Notes under the pieces: generated by a model
Told to the model about the DNA's origin: nothing
What the model saw: only the letters and a program-made list of their open reading frames with translations
Database searches by the model: none
Source of the DNA: Acidobacteriota bacterium
GTDB taxonomy: Bacteria > Acidobacteriota > Terriglobia > Acidiferrales > 2-02-FULL-67-57
Assembly: GCA_016189965.1 (NCBI GenBank)
Contig: JACPRL010000031.1
Coordinates: 1 to 11,564 of the forward strand
Length of the DNA stretch: 11,564 bases
Reading direction: 5' to 3'
Shown: positions 1 to 5,568 of the stretch, piece after piece
How the letters are laid out: every line of letters starts with the position of its first letter
How positions within the stretch are numbered: the stretch's first letter is position 1
Made by a program: the position numbers and the translations under genes

Positions 1-50
1 AAGTAAGCGCCCGGGCCGCCGGGGGAGGGTCGGCGACCACTGCAATTGAA

Positions 51-1133
51 ATGACGCCCCGTTGCACCTGCCTTCTCGCCGCCTTCTTGCTTCTCTGCGG
101 GGCGGCGCTCGGCTCGGCCGCCCAGACCATCGAGTTGACCGTCATCGGCGGCACCGTGCTCGATGAGCAGGGCGAGCCCCTTTCCGGCGCCCTCCTGCGC
201 ATCCACAGCCTCGACTTCGACCACCAGGTGGAAACTGAAACCGACAAAGACGGCCGCTTCTATTACGCCGGCTTCCGTCCCGGGCGCTGCCGCCTGGTGC
301 TCTTGCGCGAGAGCCGCGTGCTCTGGTCCGCCGTCGTCACCCTGGTGGCCGGGCAGGGAGAACTGCGGCTCACCGTCAACCTCAAGGAGCTCCGCCAAGC
401 CGCCGAACGCCTTCAGCAGCTCGACCCGCAACTCGAGAGCCGGCGCGCCGCTCTGCTGGTTCAACGAGAGCAGGAGGAGCGCCTGAACGAATACTACAGC
501 CGCGGCGCCCGCCTCTTGGACCAGGGGGACGCCGAAGGCGCCATTGCCGCTCTCCGCGCCGCTCTCGAACTCGAACCCAACCGCGCTTCCACCCATGACA
601 TGCTGGGCGCTGCCTATGCGGCCGCCGGCCGCGACGCTGAGGCGCTCGACGCCTATCACCGGGCGCTGGAGCTCGAGCCGCGCGAAGCCGCCCATCACAA
701 CAACTTGGCCACCGTGCTGGTTCGCCGCGGACAGCTCGACGACGCCTTGTCCCACCTGGAGAAGGCCGCTCAGTTCGACCCCGACGGCGCGGCCACCTAT
801 CGTTTCAACAAGGGCGCCGCTCTCCTCAATGCGGGGCGCGCCCAGGAGGCCGTGGCCGCTTTCCGCCAGGCCATTGGGCACGACCCGGGCTTCGCCTCGG
901 CCCACTACTTTCTCGGCGCGGCTTTGCTGCGCAGCTCGCCGCGCCATCCCACGCCGGACGGCACCGAACGCCTCGAGCCGCGCCCGGGCACCATTGAAGC
1001 GTTCAAGCGCTACCTCGAGCTGGCCCCGGACGGGCCCTACGCGCCGGCAGCGCGCGACACCTTGAAACAACTGGGCGTGACGCCGCCCGAACCGCCGCCG
1101 CCGGCGGCCGCCCCGGTGGAGGCCGAGGCTTGA
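51..1133 (+). CDS. Secreted protein with CarboxypepD_reg-like domain and TPR repeats
   Basis: A 360-residue exported protein of unknown specific role. Residues 1-24 form a signal peptide with a hydrophobic core and a plausible SAA|Q cleavage site. Residues about 27-110 resemble a carboxypeptidase-regulatory-like beta-sandwich (GTVLDEQGEPLSGA, then a DKDGRFYYAGF-type turn). A charged, probably helical linker follows (about 111-145). Four to five TPR units then run from about 146 to 335, with recognisable A-L-E-L-E-P ends. The tail is Pro/Ala-rich. TPR proteins are scaffolds, and the beta-sandwich fusion suggests an envelope-facing binding role (inference). No good Shine-Dalgarno lies close to the ATG; the nearest purine run (GGAGGG, 23-28) is over 20 nt away, so the start rests on the signal peptide. 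The stop overlaps the TTG start of the next gene, so the two are probably made together. Confidence 0.85.
   Translation: MTPRCTCLLAAFLLLCGAALGSAAQTIELTVIGGTVLDEQGEPLSGALLRIHSLDFDHQVETETDKDGRFYYAGFRPGRCRLVLLRESRVLWSAVVTLVAGQGELRLTVNLKELRQAAERLQQLDPQLESRRAALLVQREQEERLNEYYSRGARLLDQGDAEGAIAALRAALELEPNRASTHDMLGAAYAAAGRDAEALDAYHRALELEPREAAHHNNLATVLVRRGQLDDALSHLEKAAQFDPDGAATYRFNKGAALLNAGRAQEAVAAFRQAIGHDPGFASAHYFLGAALLRSSPRHPTPDGTERLEPRPGTIEAFKRYLELAPDGPYAPAARDTLKQLGVTPPEPPPPAAAPVEAEA
1118..1122 (+). promoter_or_regulatory. Shine-Dalgarno supporting a TTG start
   Basis: GGAGG lies 7 nt before the TTG at 1130, inside the end of the upstream gene. Together with the TTGA start/stop overlap and the lipoprotein signal that begins exactly there, it fixes the hydrolase start on this rare codon. 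Confidence 0.7.
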
Positions 1134-1816
1134 ATCGGCCGTCGTCCCGCTGGCCTCGGTTCTTTCTCTTGCTTCTCGTCCTTCCTCTTTTCTCCTGCGA
1201 TGGGCCCAAACGAGTCGAGATTCCTTTGGATGGCGACCGACTGGAGGGTCTGTTCTGGGCGCCCCGGCGGCCTCTCTCGCCCACCGTACTTCTTCTCCCC
1301 ATGCAGGGGCGCGGCAAGGAGGAGTGGGCGCCGCTGGCCACGCGTCTCGGCCAGCAAGGCTACGGCGTGCTGGCCATTGATTTCCGCCAGGAAGGCCGCG
1401 GCAGCCGTGACGAGCTGCTCGCCGATGCCCGCGCTGCCTTTGCCTTCCTCCGGCTGCAGAAAAAAGTGGACGCGGCGCGCATCGGGCTCATCGGCGCCGA
1501 CTTGGGCGCCAACGTCGCCGTCCAGTATGCCGCCGCCGAGCCGATGGCCCGCCTGGCCGTCCTGCTCTCGCCCGGGCAGAACTACCGCGGCGTGGCCAGC
1601 GAGCCCGCCCTGCGCGACTACGGCGTCCGGCCGCTGTTGCTCTTGGCCGCCGAAGAGGACGTCTCCAGCGCCCCGGCTGTACGCCGGCTGGCGGAAGCTG
1701 CGCGGGGGGAAGCTGAGGTGAAGCTCTATCCCGGCGCCGCCCACGGCACCGAGCTGCTGGCCGGCCACCCCGCCTCGGCGGACGAGATTCTGGCCTTCTT
1801 GAAAGCTCATCTGTAG
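1130..1816 (+). CDS. Lipoprotein alpha/beta hydrolase, dienelactone-hydrolase-like, Asp at the nucleophile position
   Basis: A 228-residue alpha/beta-hydrolase-fold protein. The N-terminus is basic, then hydrophobic, and ends in a lipobox-like L-F-S-C (Cys about 24), so it is probably lipid-anchored in the envelope. The fold shows an oxyanion-strand segment (LLPMQGRG), a nucleophile elbow (GLIGADLGAN), an acid after strand 7 (AAEEDV, Asp177) and a catalytic His (GAAHG, His205). The elbow residue is Asp124 (codon GAC at 1499-1501), where dienelactone hydrolases carry Cys and esterases Ser. Asp nucleophiles are known in haloalkane dehalogenases and epoxide hydrolases, so activity may persist with altered chemistry, or the protein may be non-catalytic. 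It starts at TTG, overlapping the stop of the upstream TPR gene. The substrate cannot be read from sequence. Confidence 0.85.
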   Translation: MNRPSSRWPRFFLLLLVLPLFSCDGPKRVEIPLDGDRLEGLFWAPRRPLSPTVLLLPMQGRGKEEWAPLATRLGQQGYGVLAIDFRQEGRGSRDELLADARAAFAFLRLQKKVDAARIGLIGADLGANVAVQYAAAEPMARLAVLLSPGQNYRGVASEPALRDYGVRPLLLLAAEEDVSSAPAVRRLAEAARGEAEVKLYPGAAHGTELLAGHPASADEILAFLKAHL

Positions 1817-1822
1817 CGCCCA

Positions 1823-1851
1823 TTGACACTCTTCTCAGCCGCCGCTAGACT
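1823..1851 (+). promoter_or_regulatory. Sigma-70-type promoter for the TPR/YHS gene pair
   Basis: TTGACA (1823-1828), a 17-bp spacer and TAGACT (1846-1851) lie just after the hydrolase stop and 24 bp before the GTG start at 1876. A start of transcription near 1858 would leave a leader of about 18 nt containing AGGA at 1866-1869. Confidence 0.75.
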
Positions 1852-1875
1852 CGCGTTTTCCCATAGGATGGAAGC

Positions 1876-2463
1876 GTGCGCCGCGATTTGCTCCTTACAG
1901 CCCTGATTTTCACCGCCGTGGGTTTCCTCGCTGGCGCTCTCTACACTCGACACGCTGGCGAGCCGGGCCCCACGCCCAACCCTGTTTCTGCTTCGATGCC
2001 GGCCGAGTCCGACGTCGGCTTGCCCGAAGGCCACCCGCCCATCGACCTCGCACAGCGCTGGCGGGAGCTCGAGCAGCGGGTGCAGGCCAATCCGCAGGAC
2101 GCCGCGGCGGCGCTCGAGTTCGCCAACTTCCTCTACGACCTCGAGCGCTGGGAGGAGGCTGTGTTCTGGTATCGGCGCACGCTCGAGCTCGAGCCGAAGA
2201 ACACCGACGCGCGCACCGACCTCGCCACCTGCTACTACCATCTCCGCCGCTACGACGAAGCCATCGCTGACTACTCGCTGGCGCTCGAGCTCCAACCCAA
2301 CAAGCCCCAGGCGCTCTACGGCCTGGCTCTGGCCCGCCTGGAGGGCAAGCAGGACGTCGCCGGCGCCCGCCAGCTCTACGACCAGCTCCGCCGCAACCAT
2401 CCGGACTTCCCCGGAGTTGAGTTGCTGGCGCAGCAACTTGAGCCGAGGCGCGAGCGCCGATGA
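1876..2463 (+). CDS. Membrane-anchored TPR protein
   Basis: A 195-residue protein with one N-terminal hydrophobic segment (about residues 4-23, after MRRD). It reads as a signal anchor that leaves the rest outside the cytoplasm. A Pro-rich linker (about 24-60) leads into roughly three TPR units (about 62-175), with E-W-Y-R-R-T-L-E-L-E-P and Y-S-L-A-L-E-L-Q-P helix ends. The layout resembles the C-terminal TPR part of CcmH/NrfG-like cytochrome c assembly factors, but no other ccm gene is present, so that role is not claimed. The start is GTG, with AGGA (1866-1869) 6 nt upstream. The stop overlaps the next ATG (ATGA at 2460-2463), indicating translational coupling. Its own promoter separates it from the genes to the left. 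Confidence 0.85.
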   Translation: MRRDLLLTALIFTAVGFLAGALYTRHAGEPGPTPNPVSASMPAESDVGLPEGHPPIDLAQRWRELEQRVQANPQDAAAALEFANFLYDLERWEEAVFWYRRTLELEPKNTDARTDLATCYYHLRRYDEAIADYSLALELQPNKPQALYGLALARLEGKQDVAGARQLYDQLRRNHPDFPGVELLAQQLEPRRERR

Positions 2464-2756
2464 ACTGGCTCCTGCGCCTGGCCGCCCTGCTGGCGGCCTT
2501 CTGGCTTCTGCTCGCCGTGTTGCGCTGGTTCTGGCGAGCGCTGGCGGGCCGCCTCCTGTTCTATTCGTCTGAGCGGGTGTCGCGCCCGCCGGCGCGCCAC
2601 GGCACCTTCAAGCGCGACCCCGTCTGCGGCACCTACGTGGACGTCGAGCTGGCCGTCTCCGAACGGCAGAACGGCGCCGTCGTCCACTTCTGCTCGGAGC
2701 ACTGCCGCGACGCCTACCGGGCGCGCTCGCGCGCCGAAGTTCCCGATACTCGTTGA
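2460..2756 (+). CDS. Small membrane protein with YHS-like Cys motif
   Basis: A 98-residue protein. Residues about 3-30 form one transmembrane segment rich in Leu, Ala and Trp. After a short basic linker comes a YHS/TRASH-like metal-binding motif, D-P-V-C-G-T (Cys56), then H-F-C-S-E-H-C (Cys78, Cys82) followed by R-D-A-Y-R. YHS domains usually bind metal ions, often copper or zinc, and appear in metal-handling proteins. The three Cys with nearby His76 and His81 could form one site. It overlaps the upstream TPR gene by ATGA and is probably co-translated with it, so the two may act together at the membrane (inference). It also resembles the small membrane-anchored PP0621-type family. Metal and partner are unknown. 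Confidence 0.8.
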   Translation: MNWLLRLAALLAAFWLLLAVLRWFWRALAGRLLFYSSERVSRPPARHGTFKRDPVCGTYVDVELAVSERQNGAVVHFCSEHCRDAYRARSRAEVPDTR

Positions 2757-2814
2757 TCTCACGTCCAGGAGTGAACCCGGCAAATTACTGACTTCAGCCC
2801 GCGGAGGCAGAGCG

Positions 2815-4065
2815 ATGAAGGAAAACCTGAACCCGTACGCGATTTCGCAGTTGCAGTTCGACCAGGCGGCCCACTACCTGAAACTCGACCCCGGGCTGGC
2901 TCAGGTGTTGCGCACCCCCAAGCGCCAGATGGTCGTCTCCGTCCCCACCAAGATGGACGACGGCTCGGTGAAAGTCTTCGAGGGCTATCGCGTGCAGCAC
3001 AACATCGCCCGCGGGCCTGCCAAGGGCGGCATCCGCTACCACCCCAACGTCACTCTGGACGAAGTCAAAGCCCTGGCCGCCTGGATGGCCTGGAAGACGG
3101 CGGTGATGAACCTGCCCTTCGGCGGTGGCAAGGGCGGCGTGATCTGCGAGCCGCGCAAAATGTCGAAGGGCGAGCTCGAGCGCATGACCCGCCGCTACGT
3201 CTCGGAAATCCTCCCCATCATCGGCCCTGAGCGCGACATCCCCGCCCCCGACGTCTACACCGACGAGCAGACCATGGCCTGGGTGATGGATACCTACTCG
3301 ATGACCGTCGGCTACTCCAGCCTCGGCGTGGTCACCGGCAAGCCCGTCTCCCTCGGCGGCTCGGAAGGGCGCCACGAGGCCACGGCGCGCGGCTGCCTGT
3401 TTGTTACCCAGGAGGCCTGCAAGGGGAAGCGGATGTCGCTCCGCGGCGCTACTGTTGCAATCCAGGGCTTCGGCAACGCGGGCGGCATCGCCGCCCGGCT
3501 GTTCCACGTAGCTGGGGCGAAAATCATCGCCGTCAGCGACTCCAAAGGCGGCATCCACAACCCGCGCGGCCTCGACCCCATCAAGGCTCTGCGCTACAAG
3601 GAGAAGAGCGGCTCGGTCGTCGGCCTGGCCGGCACTTCGAAGATTTCCAACCCGGACGTGCTGGCGCTGAAGTGCGACATCCTGATTCCCGCCGCGCTCG
3701 AAAACGTCATCACCAGCGAGAACGCCTCCGACGTCAAAGCCAAGATCGTCGCCGAAGCCGCCAACGGCCCCATCACCCCTATGGCCGACGACGTCCTGGC
3801 GCGCAAGGGTGTCTTCCTGCTGCCGGACATCCTGGCCAACGCCGGCGGGGTCACCGTCAGCTACTTCGAGTGGGTGCAGGACCTGCAGAACTTCTTCTGG
3901 GAAGAAGACCAGGTGAACGCCAAGCTGGAGACGATGATGAAGCGCGCCTTCCGCGAAGTCTGTGAGACCTCGCAGAAGTACCGCGTCAACATGCGCGTCG
4001 CCGCCTACATCCTCGCCATCGGCCGCGTCGCCGAAGCGACGTTAGTGCGAGGACTCTTTCCGTAA
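2815..4065 (+). CDS. gdhA: Glutamate dehydrogenase (Glu/Leu/Phe/Val dehydrogenase family)
   Basis: A complete 416-residue hexameric-type glutamate dehydrogenase. It catalyses reversible oxidative deamination of glutamate to 2-oxoglutarate and ammonia in the cytoplasm. The active-site residues fall at the family spacing: Lys70 (GPAKGG), Lys94, catalytic Lys106 (FGGGKGG) and Asp146 (PAPDV). These match Lys89, Lys113, Lys125 and Asp165 of the clostridial enzyme. The Rossmann domain has GFGNAGG (218-224), and Asp242 at the end of the second strand (AVSDSKG) favours NAD over NADP (inference). NAGGVTVSYFEW near residue 342 is typical of GDH rather than leucine dehydrogenase. GGAGG (2803-2807) lies 7 nt before the ATG. 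No clear promoter is visible in the 58-bp gap upstream, so it may be read from 1823. A hairpin at 4105-4146 follows it. Confidence 0.95.
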   Translation: MKENLNPYAISQLQFDQAAHYLKLDPGLAQVLRTPKRQMVVSVPTKMDDGSVKVFEGYRVQHNIARGPAKGGIRYHPNVTLDEVKALAAWMAWKTAVMNLPFGGGKGGVICEPRKMSKGELERMTRRYVSEILPIIGPERDIPAPDVYTDEQTMAWVMDTYSMTVGYSSLGVVTGKPVSLGGSEGRHEATARGCLFVTQEACKGKRMSLRGATVAIQGFGNAGGIAARLFHVAGAKIIAVSDSKGGIHNPRGLDPIKALRYKEKSGSVVGLAGTSKISNPDVLALKCDILIPAALENVITSENASDVKAKIVAEAANGPITPMADDVLARKGVFLLPDILANAGGVTVSYFEWVQDLQNFFWEEDQVNAKLETMMKRAFREVCETSQKYRVNMRVAAYILAIGRVAEATLVRGLFP

Positions 4066-4104
4066 GCCCGCGAGTCTCCTCCCGCCTTCTCCGTTTGTCC
4101 AACC

Positions 4105-4146
4105 CAGTGGCTCCCTTGTCCCGAGCGGAGTCGAGGGATGCCACTG
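4105..4146. repeat. REP-like hairpin after gdhA, possible terminator or mRNA end
   Basis: CAGTGGC (4105-4111) pairs with GCCACTG (4140-4146), and TCCCTTG (4112-4118) pairs with CGAGGGA (4132-4138), with one G-T pair and one bulged T. That gives 14 paired positions around a 13-nt loop. No T-run follows, so a classic intrinsic terminator is not supported. A dispersed palindromic repeat or an RNA-stabilising 3' end fits better. The CGGAGTCGAGGGA part resembles dispersed repeats I associate with Acidobacteriota and similar GC-rich genomes. Confidence 0.6.
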
Positions 4147-4187
4147 AGCCGTTGCTTTCGTTGCACCAAAAATTTTTCAAAAACATT

Positions 4188-4216
4188 TTGTCTTGACAAC
4201 CATTTTGCTGTATTCT
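4188..4216 (+). promoter_or_regulatory. Probable thiD promoter in an AT-rich patch
   Basis: TTGTCT (4188-4193), a 17-bp spacer and TATTCT (4211-4216) form an acceptable -35/-10 pair. A better -35 hexamer, TTGACA at 4193-4198, is only 12 bp from the same -10. Just upstream is A5T5 (4168-4177), a possible UP-like curved element. The -35 lies in an inverted repeat (TTGTC-TT-GACAA, 4188-4199), and CATTTTG occurs twice 17 bp apart (4184 and 4201). A regulator may bind here, but none is identified. Confidence 0.4.
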
Positions 4217-4253
4217 CGGCGCAGGGAAAGTAGGTACGGAGGTGTTGCGCGGG

Positions 4254-5132
4254 ATGGCTAATCACACGGCGGGAAGTTCTCCGCTCGTTGCCCTCACCAT
4301 TGCGGGTTTTGATCCCACGGCTGGCGCGGGCGTCGCTGCCGATCTGAAAACCTTCGCCGCTCACAACTGCTACGGCATGGCCGCCGTGACGGCGCTCACG
4401 GTGCAGAACACGCGTGGCGTCTTCGCCGTTCACCCGGTGGCGGCTGACGTGCTGCGGGCGCAGCTCGACGAGCTGCTGAAGGACGTCGCGGTGGCGGCGG
4501 TCAAGATCGGCATGCTGGCCACCAAAGCCAACGTCCAGGTGGTGGCCGAGCTGCTCGAGAAGAAAAAGTTTCCCACCGTCGTGCTCGACCCGGTGCTGCG
4601 CGCCACCTCCGGCGAAGAGCTGCTCGATGCGAGCGGCGCCAAGGAGCTCGCCAAGCGCCTGTTCGCCCTCGCCACCGTCATCACGCCCAACATCGCCGAA
4701 GCCGCAGCGCTCTCCGGCCTGGAAATCAAAGGCCTGGAGGAGATGAAGGCGGCGGCGAAGAGACTCTACGAGCTGGGCGCGCGCGCCGTCGTCATCACCG
4801 GGGGCGAGCTGGAGAAGCCTGTTGATTTGCTCTTTGACGGTGCCGACTTCACGCCCTTCGAAGGCCAGCGGGTTAAGTCCGAGAACACTCACGGCACCGG
4901 CTGCGCTTTCTCTTCGGCCATCGCCGCCAACCTGGCGCTCGGCCGGCAACTGGCCGACGCCGTGGTGCTCGCCAAAGCCTACGTGGTGAAGGCCATCGAG
5001 AAGGGCTTTGCGCCCGGCAAGGGCAAGGGCGCGCTCAACCACTTCTACCGCCAGCACAACGGCAACCTGGTGCATTCGCACTCCCTGCACACCCCGCCCG
5101 AAGGCTCCCCGCACGGCATCAGCCACTTCTAG
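4254..5132 (+). CDS. thiD: Hydroxymethylpyrimidine/phosphomethylpyrimidine kinase
   Basis: A 292-residue ribokinase-fold kinase that phosphorylates HMP and HMP-phosphate to HMP-diphosphate for thiamine synthesis in the cytoplasm. It shows the substrate-binding start TIAGFDPTAGAG (about 15-26), ADLKTF, KIGML (84-88), LDPV (111-114), the nucleotide-site segment ITPNIAEA, and the anion-hole/catalytic motif GTGC (214-217, Cys217). I chose ATG 4254 over GTG 4242 and TTG 4245 because GGAGG at 4238-4242 lies 11 nt before the ATG but overlaps or crowds the other two. The C-terminus extends about 25 residues past the usual N-H-F end and is His-rich (His274, 276, 279, 287 and 291). No other thiamine gene and no TPP riboswitch are visible nearby. 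Confidence 0.92.
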   Translation: MANHTAGSSPLVALTIAGFDPTAGAGVAADLKTFAAHNCYGMAAVTALTVQNTRGVFAVHPVAADVLRAQLDELLKDVAVAAVKIGMLATKANVQVVAELLEKKKFPTVVLDPVLRATSGEELLDASGAKELAKRLFALATVITPNIAEAAALSGLEIKGLEEMKAAAKRLYELGARAVVITGGELEKPVDLLFDGADFTPFEGQRVKSENTHGTGCAFSSAIAANLALGRQLADAVVLAKAYVVKAIEKGFAPGKGKGALNHFYRQHNGNLVHSHSLHTPPEGSPHGISHF

Positions 5133-5155
5133 CTGGCCCTGAAAAAGTCGCGTCT

Positions 5156-5254
5156 TGTCATTTGGAACGCAGCGAGGAATCTGCTTGTCTGGGCCAACGG
5201 GTTCAAGAGAAGCAGATTCCTCACCGCCAAGGCGCGCAAGGGTTCGGAATGACA
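5156..5254. repeat. Interrupted palindrome, MITE/REP-like element
   Basis: Outer arms TGTCATT (5156-5162) and AATGACA (5248-5254) and perfect 13-bp inner arms GAGGAATCTGCTT (5174-5186) and AAGCAGATTCCTC (5210-5222) enclose a 23-nt centre. Family members beginning TGTCATT...GAGGAATCTGC are, to my knowledge, common intergenic repeats in Acidobacteriota and related genomes. It carries no gene, and any transposase that moved it is not in the window. Confidence 0.75.
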
Positions 5255-5319
5255 CGAGCATGGGTTTTCTAGCCTCCTACTAGAAGCCATTGCAAAACCC
5301 AAGAAAAGCCATAAGGGTA

Positions 5320-5350
5320 CCCGGTGGCGGGTGCCACCGGGCTCGGCGAG
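5320..5350. repeat. 31-bp hairpin repeat, copy A
   Basis: A 9-bp perfect stem, CCCGGTGGC/GCCACCGGG (5320-5328, 5333-5341), with GGGT loop is followed by CTCGGCGAG. Copy B at 8454-8484 matches at 27 of 31 positions. Two of the four differences are a compensated C-G to G-C swap in the stem. Confidence 0.75.
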
Positions 5351-5457
5351 GGGGTTCGACGCCCGTCAGGCACGGCTGGTAAGCCCGAGCTTCAGCCCCT
5401 CAGCTCTCGCTGCGAGGTTGGGCAACCGTTTCTACTCCCAACGGAGATTTCTGGTAG

Positions 5458-5477
5458 GACAGACATTCCTGTCTGTC
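5458..5477. repeat. TTCC-loop hairpin repeat, copy 1
   Basis: The perfect 8-bp stem GACAGACA/TGTCTGTC encloses the loop TTCC. A second copy sits at 5536-5555 with one compensated base-pair change. When translated, this repeat yields GQTFLS on one strand and RQECLS-like peptides on the other, a known source of false ORFs. Confidence 0.75.
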
Positions 5478-5535
5478 ATTCGCCCGCAGGGCGAACTGTC
5501 TAGAGACAGCACAACCAAAACAACCGAACCAGTGG

Positions 5536-5555
5536 GGCAGACATTCCTGTCTGCC
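5536..5555. repeat. TTCC-loop hairpin repeat, copy 2, just past pyrC
   Basis: The stem GGCAGACA/TGTCTGCC encloses the loop TTCC, 13 nt downstream of the pyrC stop on the minus strand. It could fold at the 3' end of the pyr mRNA and protect or pause it. No T-run follows, so intrinsic termination is not shown. Confidence 0.75.
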
Positions 5556-5568
5556 TTGATTCTCTTGC

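Larger units (their letters stand above)
5133..5568. other. Gene-free convergent gap packed with palindromic repeats
   Basis: These 436 bp separate the convergent ends of thiD and pyrC. I find no credible gene. The short reading frames here translate repeat sequence into low-complexity peptides. The gap holds a 99-bp interrupted palindrome, a 31-bp hairpin repeat shared with 8454-8484, two copies of an 8-bp-stem/TTCC-loop hairpin, and smaller hairpins: GGGTTTT/AAAACCC (5262-5300), TTCTAG/CTAGAA (5267-5285), GTTGGG/CCCAAC (5417-5442). It probably collects the transcript ends of both operons, but no hairpin is followed by a T-run. Confidence 0.7.

Noticed and set aside
1..50. TAA at 4-6 as the stop of a gene entering from the left
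   Set aside because: Only one codon would be visible, so the frame and gene cannot be judged. The 50 bp otherwise show only a GC-rich stretch with a purine run.
4193..4216. TTGACA/TATTCT as the thiD promoter
   Set aside because: The 12-bp spacer is too short for sigma-70. The TTGTCT/TATTCT pair with 17 bp is listed instead at modest confidence.
4147..4253. TPP riboswitch before thiD
   Set aside because: I do not see the conserved CTGAGA or ACCTGA-type segments, and the predicted leader is only about 30 nt.
4005..5261. 418-codon open frame on the minus strand opposite thiD
   Set aside because: It covers thiD and a palindromic repeat in antisense. Composition is shadow-like and no domain is recognisable.
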